DNA from: Actinomyces israelii DSM 43320
Lineage (GTDB): Bacteria; Actinomycetota; Actinomycetes; Actinomycetales; Actinomycetaceae
Reading direction: 5' to 3'
Length of the DNA stretch: 64,000 bases
Assembly (NCBI RefSeq): GCF_000711965.1
Contig: NZ_JONS01000005.1
Coordinates: forward strand, 91,850 to 155,849
A program made the position numbers and the translations under genes. Of this stretch, positions 52,976-61,768 are shown in pieces; positions within the stretch are counted from its first letter, which is position 1; every line of letters starts with the position of its first letter. The notes under the pieces were generated by a model. It searched no databases. It saw nothing but the letters and a program-made list of their open reading frames with translations, and was not told the DNA's origin.

Positions 52976-53099
52976 ACCACCCCACAACCCACCCCGCCCT
53001 CACCCGGATACAGGCTAGGCGGCATGCGCGGACGCCGCAGGAGCCGGCGATCCTGCCCACGCAACCGCACCAACCAGCCAACACGCCCGCCAGACCCAA

Positions 53100-53138
53100 C
53101 GGACCGATCTCGAGCCGGAACCGGACCGATCTCGACGA
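53100..53138 (-). repeat. 22-bp-periodic GAGATCGGT array, 2 units
   Basis: ACCGATCTCG at 53103 and 53125, followed by ACGAAGGGGG. Confidence 0.92.
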
Positions 53139-53232
53139 AGGGGGAGAGGTGGCGAAGGAAGGAAAGAGAAAAAGAGAAGTTATAGAGAAAGGAAGAAGAA
53201 AGGATGAGATGGAGGAGAGCGGGCCGCCCGGC

Positions 53233-55653
53233 CTACTCGCCGTTGACCGACACGATCCGGTGGACGGCCACCGTCAGCTCGGTCTGGCGCACGACGTCGG
53301 CGATCCGCACCCGCCCCGGCTCGACGGCGAGCACCCGCACCCGCCGCTCCTGCACGGCCCCGTCCGGCCCGGCCAGCCGCAGCCGCAGCTGCGTTCGGGA
53401 GGCCTGGGCCTGACGCAGCAGGGCCAGGGCGTGCACGGGGTCGGTGGCGGCGCTCGCGGGAACGCCGGAGTCGGTGCTCATCTGCTCCCCGGCTCGCAGT
53501 CGCGAGACCAGCGCCGCGAGCTCGCGCTTTCCGAGACGGCGGCGGCGCACCGAGTGCTGCGAGCCGGGGTACGCCGGCTCGGGCGCCCGCACCCCGCCAC
53601 GCCGCGCCCGCTCGGCCTCCCCGGCGACGAGCAGCCGGCCGGAGGCGTCCTCCAGGACGGGGGCGAGCCCGGCCGAGCGCAGCTCGCGCAGCACCCGCCC
53701 CGTCGGCACCGACGAGGCCAGCACGCCGGGGCCGACCTCCGCCAGCGCCAGGCCGGCCAGCTGCGGGTCGCCGACGATCCCGGCCGCCACCGCCGGGTCC
53801 CCCACGCGCAGCACGCTGACGGCCTCGCGCACGCGCACAGCACCGTGACGGCGAACGGCGTCCTCGATCAGGACCGTCAGGGCGGAGGGCAGCGGCGTCG
53901 GGCTGTGGGCCGCCAGCTCCTCGACAATGTCCTCGCCGGAGCAGCCGGCGTCCAGGGCCCCGCGCACCGAGTCGGCGGTGAACCGGACGGTCAGGGCCCC
54001 GCCGCGCGACTCGATCACGGCGCAGCGCTCGAGCACCGCCGCCAGCGCCGGGACGGGCCGCCCCGGGACGATCGCGGTGAGGTCGGACTGGACCAGCAGC
54101 ATGTCGACTGGGTCGGGCAGGTCGGCGGCGAGGGCCTCCTCCAGCCGGGCCAGGAGCCGGTCCTCCTCCGACTCCCGGTCATCCGGCCCGTCGGCCCCGA
54201 GGCCGCCTCCGGCGCCGGCGGCATCGTCGCCCCACCCACTCAGTCCGGCGCCGCCGTCGTCCCAGAGCGAGGATCCGGCCAGGAGGCGCCCGGCGCTGCT
54301 CAGCGCCCCGCCCCCGGTCAGGCCGAGCTGCTCGGCCTCGGCCAGCACCGCCGTCACCGCCCCCTCGGGCACGGGCCGCCGCGGCCTGGCGAAGGTCAGC
54401 GCGGCCCGCACCCACACCGGGGTGACCGCCGTCCCCACCGGCAGCGAGGCGAGCAGCCTCAGCACGCGGCGGCGCAGGGTGCGGGCCCAGGCCGCCTCGA
54501 CGTCGGCGCCCAGCACAGGACGCAGGATGCCGTCGTCGCCGCGCCGGCCGACGAGCCAGGCGGTGCGGGCGCTGGCGGGCCAGGCGACCACCAGGGCGGC
54601 CCAGCGCTCGGGCAGCTCGGCCCTCAGCCAGGCGGCGGCCGTGCGGGCGGGCACCCAGGCGGTGCCGTCGTCGTCGAGCCCGAGGAGCCCGGTGGCCGCG
54701 GCGGCCTCGATGAGCGAGGCGGCGGTGGCGGGCTCAACGCCGAGGACCTCGGCGGTGCGGCCCAGCGCGCGCACGCCCACGCCGCCGGTGCGCAGGATCG
54801 GCCCGCCCTCGCGGCCCCACTCGTCGAGCAGGGCGCCCACCAGGCGGACGGTCTCCTCACCGTGGCGGGTGGCCTCCGCGGCGACGGCGTCGGCGGACAG
54901 GACCTCCAGGTCGTCCGGCTCGGGTGCCCTGAGGGGCTCGCGGGTCAGGCGGCCGCCGCGCAGCGCGAGTGCGACTTGCCGGGGCATGACGAAACGGGTG
55001 CGGCCGGCGGTGTCGTGGTCGCACGCCAGCCAGCCGCGGCGCACGAGCTCGGCCGCGCCGGGCGCCTTGCCGCCGACGCGCAGCGTGCCCACGGGCGGCC
55101 CCCACGTGAGGGCCCGCAGCATGGCGAGCGCGGCCTCGGAGGCCTTGCCCGCCTCGGCGCGCAGCTCAGACAGGGGCGGCGGGAGGGCGATCGGGTCGAC
55201 GGCCGCGGGCCCCAGGCCGAAGGGGTGCGGGCCGAAGGCGTCGGCCAGGCCGGTCACGGGCCCGGAGTCGATCACCAGGGCGAGCCGGGCGAGTCGCTCC
55301 AGGCGGGCGGCGACGTCCTCGGGCTCCAGGTCGAGCGCCGCGGCCAGGGCGTCGGCGTCCTGCTCCTCCAGGGCGACGACGGCCTCGGCGACGGCGAGGG
55401 TGGGGGTGTCCAGGTGCGCCAGGGCCGCCTCCACGCTGGGGCGCGCGCCGGCCCGGGCGGCGAGCGCGGTGAAGGAGGCGGACGGCGGGGTGGTCAGGTC
55501 GGGGCGGGCGGTGAAGAGCCCGATGACGTCGGCGTCTGGCAGGGCTGCCAGGTGCGCGGCGAGGTCCTTCAGGCTCGCGCCGCCGGCGGTCGGGGCGCGG
55601 GGGCTCCGTTCGCTGCGTTTCTCGTCCCCGCCGCACTGCTCCCCTATGCTCAT
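53233..55653 (-). CDS. Helicase-associated protein (XPB/Ssl2-like C-terminal domain)
   Basis: The product is 806 aa, an actinobacterial family annotated as helicase C-terminal-domain or XPB-associated protein, usually encoded near the XPB helicase. Mostly alpha-helical: ASLKDLAAHLAALPDADVIG at the N-terminus, LPDPVDMLLVQSDLTAIVPG (about 510), VRREAVSVLRVGDPAVAAGI-like segment and the C-terminal QLRLRLAGPDGAVQERRVRV-LAVEPGRVRIADV. No Walker motifs, so it probably regulates a helicase rather than acting as one. TAGAGT-N7-ATG precedes the start at 55653. The XPB gene lies 1.4 kb away on the other strand. Confidence 0.82.
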   Translation of the reverse strand: MSIGEQCGGDEKRSERSPRAPTAGGASLKDLAAHLAALPDADVIGLFTARPDLTTPPSASFTALAARAGARPSVEAALAHLDTPTLAVAEAVVALEEQDADALAAALDLEPEDVAARLERLARLALVIDSGPVTGLADAFGPHPFGLGPAAVDPIALPPPLSELRAEAGKASEAALAMLRALTWGPPVGTLRVGGKAPGAAELVRRGWLACDHDTAGRTRFVMPRQVALALRGGRLTREPLRAPEPDDLEVLSADAVAAEATRHGEETVRLVGALLDEWGREGGPILRTGGVGVRALGRTAEVLGVEPATAASLIEAAAATGLLGLDDDGTAWVPARTAAAWLRAELPERWAALVVAWPASARTAWLVGRRGDDGILRPVLGADVEAAWARTLRRRVLRLLASLPVGTAVTPVWVRAALTFARPRRPVPEGAVTAVLAEAEQLGLTGGGALSSAGRLLAGSSLWDDGGAGLSGWGDDAAGAGGGLGADGPDDRESEEDRLLARLEEALAADLPDPVDMLLVQSDLTAIVPGRPVPALAAVLERCAVIESRGGALTVRFTADSVRGALDAGCSGEDIVEELAAHSPTPLPSALTVLIEDAVRRHGAVRVREAVSVLRVGDPAVAAGIVGDPQLAGLALAEVGPGVLASSVPTGRVLRELRSAGLAPVLEDASGRLLVAGEAERARRGGVRAPEPAYPGSQHSVRRRRLGKRELAALVSRLRAGEQMSTDSGVPASAATDPVHALALLRQAQASRTQLRLRLAGPDGAVQERRVRVLAVEPGRVRIADVVRQTELTVAVHRIVSVNGE

Positions 55654-55660
55654 TTTCACT

Positions 55661-55666
55661 ACTCTA
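55661..55666 (-). promoter_or_regulatory. -10 hexamer of the leaderless helicase-associated gene
   Basis: Minus strand TAGAGT, AGTGAAA, ATG. Confidence 0.6.
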
Positions 55667-55722
55667 GTGCCCCTGTGCGTGCCCGGCACCCGCGGAGGAC
55701 GCCACCGGGGCGGGCGCCCCGC

Positions 55723-55812
55723 GCGCTCCCCCGACGCCCGGGGCGGGCGCCGGAGGCGGACGAGCGCGAGCTGCGCGTGATCGGCGCTCCCCCGACGCCC
55801 GGGGCGGGCGCC
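55723..55812. repeat. Two 29-bp direct repeats
   Basis: GCGCTCCCCCGACGCCCGGG plus GCGGGCGCC at 55723-55751 and again at 55784-55812. Each can fold (CGCCCGGGGCGGGCG). They lie between divergent genes. Confidence 0.85.
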
Positions 55813-55918
55813 CCGCGCGGCCGCCGCGGCGACCCGAAGCGAGCGGCTCGGCCCCGGAGCGAAACGATCCCGGTCGCATCCCTACGTTATTGCTCACTCA
55901 TACGCGCCGCCCGCCGGT

Positions 55919-55924
55919 TACAGT
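55919..55924 (+). promoter_or_regulatory. -10 hexamer of the leaderless ureohydrolase gene
   Basis: TACAGT, GGACGA, then GTG 55931. Confidence 0.6.
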
Positions 55925-55930
55925 GGACGA

Positions 55931-56929
55931 GTGGGCAATGACGCTGAACCGACCGCATCGACCGAGCCGACCGAGCCAGCGGCATCGGCCAGTCCTATCA
56001 TCCCGGGCTTCCTGCCGTCCTACCCCGCCGCCACCGACCCCGCCGCCCTGCGTCTGATCTGGCCGCAGTGGCAGGGCGCCGGCTACGACAACGCGGGGCT
56101 CCTCGTCCCCGAGCTGCCCGTCCAGGTCGCCCGCCGCGGCTACGTCGCCGGCGCCCGGGCCCTGGCCGCCATGCTCCCGCCGTCGGGCGGCCCCACCGAG
56201 ATCGTGCCGGTGTCCCTGGAGGAGCTCGCCGGGCCCGACGGCGCCGAAGGCTCCACCGGCGGCATCGAGTCGCGCAGCGCCGTCCTGGTCGGCATCGACG
56301 CCGCCCTGGACCGCATCCGCGCCCACCCGGAGGCCCGGCGGATCCTCACCATCGGCGGTGACTGCTCGGTGTCGGTGGCCCCCTTCGCCCACCTGGCGGC
56401 GCAGTACCGGGAGGACCTGGCCGTGGTCTGGGTCGACTCCCACCCCGACACCGATACCCCGGACACCGGCTACGACGGCTACCACGCCATGGCCGTGACC
56501 GCCCTGGCGGGCAAGGGCGACCCCGAGGTCCTGGAGCACCTGCCAGCCGCCATCGACCCGTCCCGTATCGCGCTGGCCGGCCTGCACGACTGGGTGGACG
56601 ACGCCTACGCCCATGTCGCCCAGTGGGGTCTGGCCGTCTTCGGCCCCGAGGACCTGCGCGCCGACAGCGGGGCTCTCATCGACTGGTTCCGCTCCACCGG
56701 CGCCTCCAGGCTCGCCATCCACCTCGACGTCGACACGATCGACTCCGACGAACTGCCCCTGGGTCTTGGGCTCATTCCCGGGGGACTGAGCGCCGCACAG
56801 GCCCACCGGCTCGTGGCCGACCTGGGCGAGGCGGGCGACGTCGTCGGGCTCACGATCGCAGAGTTCCTCCCCCGGCGGCTCCTCGCCCTGGGCGCGGTCC
56901 TGGCCGACCTGCCCCTGGTCAACGGCTGA
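55931..56929 (+). CDS. Arginase/agmatinase/formiminoglutamase-family hydrolase
   Basis: Mn-dependent ureohydrolase, 332 aa. Metal ligands: GGDCS (usual G-G-D-H-S, with Cys for His), WVDSHPDTDTP (D-x-H-x-D) and HLDVDTID (D-x-D). The Cys in place of the first His ligand and the short metal loop place it among the arginase-like members of uncertain specificity common in actinobacteria. The start is GTG 55931, leaderless. Isolated between helicase genes; the substrate is unknown. Confidence 0.82.
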   Translation: MGNDAEPTASTEPTEPAASASPIIPGFLPSYPAATDPAALRLIWPQWQGAGYDNAGLLVPELPVQVARRGYVAGARALAAMLPPSGGPTEIVPVSLEELAGPDGAEGSTGGIESRSAVLVGIDAALDRIRAHPEARRILTIGGDCSVSVAPFAHLAAQYREDLAVVWVDSHPDTDTPDTGYDGYHAMAVTALAGKGDPEVLEHLPAAIDPSRIALAGLHDWVDDAYAHVAQWGLAVFGPEDLRADSGALIDWFRSTGASRLAIHLDVDTIDSDELPLGLGLIPGGLSAAQAHRLVADLGEAGDVVGLTIAEFLPRRLLALGAVLADLPLVNG

Positions 56930-57096
56930 TCGCGAACGACGGCTCCCGGCGCCCGAGCCCCGGCAGCCGGGCGCAATGGCCGCCATCCGCGGCCCGGGCG
57001 CGGCCGTGGCGGCGACCCAAAACCACGGAAACGCTGTGAACAATGCATCGCCCGAATCACGGCGGGAGCGGCACCGCTCTTGGGATACTTCGTATC

Positions 57097-58776
57097 ATGC
57101 CAGCCCCTGCGACGCCCGACGGCCCCCTCATCGTCCAGTCCGACAAGTCGGTCCTGCTGGAGGCGGCCCACCCTGACGCCGACGACGCCCGCCGCGCCAT
57201 TGCGCCCTTCGCCGAGCTGGAGCGGGCCCCCGAGCACATCCACACCTACCGGATCACCCCGCTCGCGCTGTGGAACGCCCGGGCGGCCGGGTTGGACGCC
57301 GAGACCGTCGTCCACGTCCTGATCACCTACTCGCGCTTCCCAGTGCCCCACGCCCTGCTCACCGAGATCGCCGAGACCATGGGCCGCTACGGGCGCCTGC
57401 GGCTGGTCGCCGACCCGGCCCACGGCCTGGTCCTGCACACCACGGACGTGCCGGTCCTGGAGGAGGTCATGCGCTCCAAGCGCACCCAGGGCCTGCTGGG
57501 GACCCGGCTGGGGGAGGCCGACGTCGTCGTCCACCCCTCCGAACGCGGCCACCTCAAGCAGGTCCTCATCAGGCTGGGCTGGCCCGCGGAGGACCTGGCC
57601 GGCTACGTCGACGGCGAGGCCCACCCGATCGCCCTGCGCGACGACCCGGCCGGGGTGCAGTCGCACGCCCCCGGGGCCTTCGCGCTGCGCCCCTACCAGG
57701 CCGAGGCGGTGGAGAGCTTCTGGTCGGGGGGCAGCGGCGTCGTCGTCCTGCCCTGCGGGGCCGGCAAGACCCTGGTGGGGGCCGCCGTCATGGCGAGGAG
57801 CTCGACGACGACGCTCATCCTGGTCACCAACGCCGTCTCGGCCCGCCAGTGGAAGGAGGAGCTCATGCGCTTCACCTCCCTGACCGCGGACGAGATCGGC
57901 GAGTACTCGGGGTCCCGCAAGGAAGTCCGGCCCGTCACCATCGCGACGTACCAGGTGCTGACCACCAAGCGCAAGGGCGTCTACCCGCACCTGGACCTGC
58001 TGGACTCCCACGACTGGGGGCTCATCGTCTACGACGAGGTCCACCTCCTGCCCGCCCCGATCTTCCGCATGACGGCGGACCTGCAGGCGAGACGCCGCCT
58101 GGGGCTGACCGCCACGCTCGTGCGCGAGGACGGGCGCGAGGACGAGGTCTTCTCCCTGATCGGGCCCAAGCGCTACGACGCCCCCTGGAAGGACCTGGAG
58201 AACCAGGGGTGGATCGCCCCGGCCGTGTGCACCGAGGTGCGCCTCGCCCTGGACTCCGGGGAGCGGATGGCCTACGCGACCGCCGAGAAGGAGGACAAGT
58301 ACCGTCTGGCGGCCGCCACACCCGCCAAGCTGGAGGTGGTGGACAAGCTGCTGGCCCGCCACCGCGGGGAGTCCGCGCTGGTCATCGGCCAGTACGTCGA
58401 TCAGCTCGAGGAGCTCGCCGAGCACCTGGACGCCCCGCTCATCACCGGGGCCACCACGGTGCGCGAGCGCCAGCGGCTCTACGGGGCCTTCCGCGCCGGG
58501 GAGGTGAGCACGCTCGTGGTCTCCAAGGTCGCGAACTTCTCCATCGACCTGCCGGGCGCCAGCGTGGCCGTGCAGGTGTCCGGCTCCTTCGGGTCCCGCC
58601 AGGAGGAGGCGCAGCGGCTGGGGCGGATCGTGCGGCCCAAGGAGGACGGGCGCCAGGCGCACTTCTACACGGTCGTCACCCGCGACACGATCGACCAGGA
58701 GTTCGCCGCCCACCGGCAGCGCTTCCTGGCCGAGCAGGGCTACGGCTACGACATTATCGACGCCGGAGACCTGTAG
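57097..58776 (+). CDS. XPB-family DNA helicase (SF2)
   Basis: ATP-dependent 3'-5' DNA helicase of the bacterial/archaeal XPB group, 559 aa. An N-terminal XPB-like domain (residues 1-190) precedes the motor: Q-like FALRPYQAEAVESFW, Walker A VLPCGAGKTLVG, motif II IVYDEVHLL (DEVH), motif III GLTATLVRED, the RED motif nearby, motif V VSKVANFSIDLPGA, motif VI EAQRLGRIVRPK. Likely acts in DNA repair or transcription-associated unwinding. The start at 57097 follows GATACT by 7 nt. Probably works with the helicase-associated protein encoded at 53233. Confidence 0.94.
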   Translation: MPAPATPDGPLIVQSDKSVLLEAAHPDADDARRAIAPFAELERAPEHIHTYRITPLALWNARAAGLDAETVVHVLITYSRFPVPHALLTEIAETMGRYGRLRLVADPAHGLVLHTTDVPVLEEVMRSKRTQGLLGTRLGEADVVVHPSERGHLKQVLIRLGWPAEDLAGYVDGEAHPIALRDDPAGVQSHAPGAFALRPYQAEAVESFWSGGSGVVVLPCGAGKTLVGAAVMARSSTTTLILVTNAVSARQWKEELMRFTSLTADEIGEYSGSRKEVRPVTIATYQVLTTKRKGVYPHLDLLDSHDWGLIVYDEVHLLPAPIFRMTADLQARRRLGLTATLVREDGREDEVFSLIGPKRYDAPWKDLENQGWIAPAVCTEVRLALDSGERMAYATAEKEDKYRLAAATPAKLEVVDKLLARHRGESALVIGQYVDQLEELAEHLDAPLITGATTVRERQRLYGAFRAGEVSTLVVSKVANFSIDLPGASVAVQVSGSFGSRQEEAQRLGRIVRPKEDGRQAHFYTVVTRDTIDQEFAAHRQRFLAEQGYGYDIIDAGDL

Positions 58777-58853
58777 GGCGGGCCCGCGCCGGCCCCGCGC
58801 CTGCGCCGCCCCGCCCCCGGGCCTCCCGGGCCTCCCTCGCGCCGGCCCCGCCC

Positions 58854-58926
58854 CGTCGAGATAGACATTTTCGGATGAGGTAGACGGTTTCGCCGTCTAC
58901 CTCATCCGAAAATGTCTATCTCGACG
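58854..58926. repeat. Long perfect hairpin, 34-bp stem, 5-nt loop
   Basis: CGTCGAGATAGACATTTTCG and the next 14 bases (58854-58887) are exactly inverted at 58893-58926 around TTTCG. It lies between convergent genes, 77 bp after the XPB stop and 18 bp before the next stop. Sister of 907-977, with compensatory changes in both arms (GGACGAG versus GGATGAG), i.e. the pairing is conserved. Confidence 0.95.
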
Positions 58927-58943
58927 TCTGGATCTTGCCGTCG

Positions 58944-59921
58944 TCAGCCCTGCACGACGGCGGGCGCCGCGGCTGCGCGGCCGGTGCGGGCGGTGTGAGC
59001 CGCGTGGGCCCGCGCGTTGCGCACCAGGATCCGGGCCAGGGCCCTGCCGAAGGCCTGGATGACCGGCTCGACCCTCTCGGCGTCGGCGCGGGCGCGCGCA
59101 CCCGCCTCGACGGCCTCGGCGGGCAGCTCGGAGTCGGGCAGCGCCTCGGCCTCCTCCTCGCCCTCGACGACGCCCAGGGCGCGGGCCGCCGACCGGGCCC
59201 GCCAGTACTCGATGCGCGCCGGCGTGGACTCGGGGTGGTGCTGGAGGGCCAGGAGCTTGCCCGCGCGCCACGCCTGCACCGGGGCGCCGGCGGAGGCGGC
59301 CAGCAGCGTCGCCTCCTGGGGCAGGCGGACGACGCCGTCGTCGTGGGAGACGATGACGGGCAGCCGGGTGCCGTCCCGGGTGGGGACGCCGGCCCTCACC
59401 GCGGCGCGCACGGCCTCGTCCACGATCTCGGAGAAGACGGCGTCGCCCGCGGCGGCCTCGGTCAGCTCCAGCTCGACGACGCCGCCCTCGCCCCCGTGCG
59501 GAGAGGGGACCGCGGTGGCCCCGCCCAGCGCCTCGGCGGCGACCTGGGCGCCCAGGCAGATCGCGACCGCTGGCACGCGCTCGGCCACCGCATCCCGCAG
59601 CAGGGCGCGCAGGTCCGCCAGCCAGGGGTGCTCGACGTCGTCATGCGCGCTCATGGCCCCGCCCAGGACGACGAGGCCGCCGTCGATCTGGGACAGGTCG
59701 GGGATCGCGTCACCGGACCAGGGCCGCACCATGCGCAGGGAGGCGCCCTCGGCGAAGAGCCACTCGCCCAGGCGGCCCAGGGGCGCGAAGGCCTCGGGCT
59801 CGACGACGGTGACCACCGGCGCTGAGGTCGGCACCGACGCAGGTGCGGCTCCCCGCTCGGGCCGGGCGGCGCGGGCGGCCGCCACCGCCGCAGATGAGTT
59901 CGGGTTATCAATCATGGCCAC
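58944..59921 (-). CDS. Class I glutamine amidotransferase-like protein
   Basis: The product is 325 aa. The GATase fold occupies about residues 35-240: GGLVVLGGAMSAHDDVEHPW, the nucleophile Cys in VPAVAICLGAQVAAEALGG, LPVIVSHDDGVVRLPQEATL and the catalytic His in LLALQHHPESTPARIEYW. This pattern is of the GuaA-like, stand-alone group. The last 85 residues are an acidic then helical extension. It may hydrolyse glutamine or gamma-glutamyl compounds. I prefer GTG 59921 (GAGAGG 8 nt upstream) over ATG 59915. Confidence 0.85.
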   Translation of the reverse strand: MAMIDNPNSSAAVAAARAARPERGAAPASVPTSAPVVTVVEPEAFAPLGRLGEWLFAEGASLRMVRPWSGDAIPDLSQIDGGLVVLGGAMSAHDDVEHPWLADLRALLRDAVAERVPAVAICLGAQVAAEALGGATAVPSPHGGEGGVVELELTEAAAGDAVFSEIVDEAVRAAVRAGVPTRDGTRLPVIVSHDDGVVRLPQEATLLAASAGAPVQAWRAGKLLALQHHPESTPARIEYWRARSAARALGVVEGEEEAEALPDSELPAEAVEAGARARADAERVEPVIQAFGRALARILVRNARAHAAHTARTGRAAAAPAVVQG

Positions 59922-59993
59922 AAGGGTGACCTCTCCCTGTCAGAGCCGCAACACGAGGGCGCGGGCGCGCAGGCGGGCCGGGGCGGGCGCCCC

Positions 59994-60758
59994 TCAGGGC
60001 ATGGCCCATATCCAGGAGCTGATCGTGGCCCAGACCTCGGTGCCGAGCACGGGCCGCAGAGGGATGTTCGTCGGAGTGCCGTCGGGGTCGGTGAGGGGGC
60101 CGGGCTGCTCCATGATCTCGTAGAGCATGGTGCGCACGCCGAGGGTCAGCATCTGCCCGGTGAGGGTGAAGCCGTCCCGGTCCCGGTCCTGGCGCATGCG
60201 CATCACCATGGTCCACTGCCCGGCCTCGGCGTCGCGGACGAAGCTGGAGGCGCGCGGCCCGTTGCGCCCAATGACCTGCATGAGACGCACGGCAGCCTCG
60301 ATGTCCGCCAGGCGCGCGGCGGAGGCGAGGGTGTCGAAGATCTCCTCGGGGCCGTCGTCGATCACGGGCCGGGGGTAGAGGTGGTCGTTGGCCAGGGCGA
60401 TGTGGGGGACCTCGACGTCGTCGCAGGCGTAGATGTGGACGCCGTCGGCGTCGTAGCGCGCAATGGTGCACCGCGGCGCGGCCAGGAAGATGACCAGGTC
60501 GCGCACGCTCACCGCATCGGCCGGGTCGAGGCGGCGCAGGACGTACCGGGCGTCGGCCGCCACGAGGCCCGCGAGCACGCCCCGGGCCGCCTCCGTCGGG
60601 CCGTAGGGGTCGATCACGCCCAGGTCCTCCAGACCGGCCAGGGCGCCTTCCGCGTAGGTGGCGCGCTCGGCGGCGGGCCCGGTGAGCATGCGCTCCAGGA
60701 CGTCCCACTGGGCGGCCTCCAGGATGATGATGCCGCGGCCGGTGTCGAAGGAGCTCAT
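59994..60758 (-). CDS. Unassigned 254-aa protein, possibly EspG-like
   Basis: The start ATG overlaps the stop of the preceding gene (ATGA). Sequence begins SSFDTGRGIIILEAAQWDVL, contains DARYVLRRLDPADAVSVRDL, IARYDADGVHIYACDDVEVP, DGFTLTGQMLTLGVRTMLYE and ends VWATISSWIWAMP. The alternating strand-helix layout and N-terminal L-x-x-x-E-x-x-x-L pattern recall EspG chaperones of type VII secretion, but I cannot confirm this. It is cytoplasmic, with no signal peptide. Confidence 0.5.
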   Translation of the reverse strand: MSSFDTGRGIIILEAAQWDVLERMLTGPAAERATYAEGALAGLEDLGVIDPYGPTEAARGVLAGLVAADARYVLRRLDPADAVSVRDLVIFLAAPRCTIARYDADGVHIYACDDVEVPHIALANDHLYPRPVIDDGPEEIFDTLASAARLADIEAAVRLMQVIGRNGPRASSFVRDAEAGQWTMVMRMRQDRDRDGFTLTGQMLTLGVRTMLYEIMEQPGPLTDPDGTPTNIPLRPVLGTEVWATISSWIWAMP

Positions 60759-61237
60759 GCCGCCACCTCCAGGGTGTCGCTCATGGCCAGGAACTGTTCG
60801 GAGACGGCGCCGAACTCGCGGGTGGCGCACGTGAAGGTCACGGTCCACAGGTGGGTGCCCTCGGCGCTGCGATCCAGCCAGGCCACCTGGAACAGGGTCA
60901 GGGCCTCGTCGTCGAGGATGTAGATGCCGCTGCGCAGCCGCCGCCCCTCGGGGCTGCCGGCGGCCGGGAACTCGTCGATCATGCGCATGCCGGGGACGCT
61001 GTCCGCCATGACGCGGGCCGAGCCGACCAGGACCTCCTCGGGGTCCTCGTCCGGGGCGAGCGTCGTGCGCACGGCCACGAGGTTGGGGGCGTAGGTGCGG
61101 GTGGCGGGCACGGCCGCCGCCACGTACCGCACCGTGTCGCCCGCGGCGTCGAGCAGGCCCGCGGGCAGTCCGGACAGGTCCTCCAGGGTGATCGTCTGCC
61201 ACCCCGGGGCGAGCCGGACATTGATTGTGTCACGCAT
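60755..61237 (-). CDS. DcrB/LpqN-fold protein
   Basis: The product is 160 aa. The pattern YAPNLVAVRTTLAPDEDPEE, a central helix SARVMADSVPGMRMIDEFPA, GIYILDDEALTLFQVAWLDR and LWTVTFTCATREFGAVSEQF matches the PsbP/DcrB/LpqN fold, usually secreted lipoproteins, but no signal peptide is present here, so it acts in the cytoplasm. GGGAAG precedes ATG 61237. Translationally coupled to the next gene, forming a two-gene unit. LpqN-like plus EspG-like pairs occur near type VII secretion genes; that link is a guess. Confidence 0.6.
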   Translation of the reverse strand: MRDTINVRLAPGWQTITLEDLSGLPAGLLDAAGDTVRYVAAAVPATRTYAPNLVAVRTTLAPDEDPEEVLVGSARVMADSVPGMRMIDEFPAAGSPEGRRLRSGIYILDDEALTLFQVAWLDRSAEGTHLWTVTFTCATREFGAVSEQFLAMSDTLEVAA

Positions 61238-61725
61238 TGTTCTTCCCATCCCTTGCGTGCGGGGGTCTCCGGCCCGGCGGGCCCGGGCCGGCGCCGGGGC
61301 CCCTGCGGCCCTCGGGGCCAGGCCCGGCGCCGGCCGTCTCGCCGGTGAGGCCACCAGCGTAGCGTCGAGGCGGGCGCGCGTCCGCGGGCTCCGTCTTGTC
61401 AGTGGCTCGTCAGTGGCCTGTCAGTGGCCGACGGCGGTCGGCGCGGTGTCGGCGGAGGGCCCGGCGGGCGGAGAGCAGGCGGGGCCCGCCCGGCGGCACG
61501 ACGGGCGGCGGGCTGTCGGCGGGTGGAGAGCCTGCCCGGCAAGCACGACGACGGCGAGCGGCCCGCCCGGCGGCACGGCGGGCGGTCGGCGGGCGGGGAG
61601 CCTGCCCGGCGGCACTCCCGGGCTTGCACCGTGGACGGGGGAAGCGTCTTGACCCGCTCGCCGCACGGACGCGGCAGCCCCGAGCCTGCGTCGTAGGCAG
61701 GGGAAGCGCATGCTCCTCCATCAGC
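61238..61725. other. GC-rich gap with degenerate tandem repeats
   Basis: 61395-61430 holds three copies of GTCAGTGGC(C/T). 61455-61620 holds irregular repeats of GAGCCTGCCCGGCGGCAC and GGCGGGCGG blocks. No convincing gene. Confidence 0.5.
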
Positions 61726-61764
61726 CGGCCAGCACCTGCGGGATCACCTCATCGAGGTATGGCC
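61726..61764 (-). pseudogene. C-terminal scrap of an Imm5-like immunity gene
   Basis: Minus strand YLDEVIPQVLAG then TGA, nearly identical to the ends of the genes at 63119 (YLDEAIPQVLTD) and 63919 (YLDVAIPQVLAD). The rest has been replaced by the transposase remnant to its right. Confidence 0.75.
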
Positions 61765-61768
61765 GGAA

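Larger units (their letters stand above)
52532..53232. other. 0.7-kb gap with palindromic element and repeat array
   Basis: Contains CACATGGGAG element copy C (52755-52975) and an array (53100-53138). A purine-rich run (53150-53222, GAAAGAGAAAAAGAGAAG-like) precedes the end of the helicase-associated gene. No frame was found. Confidence 0.5.
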
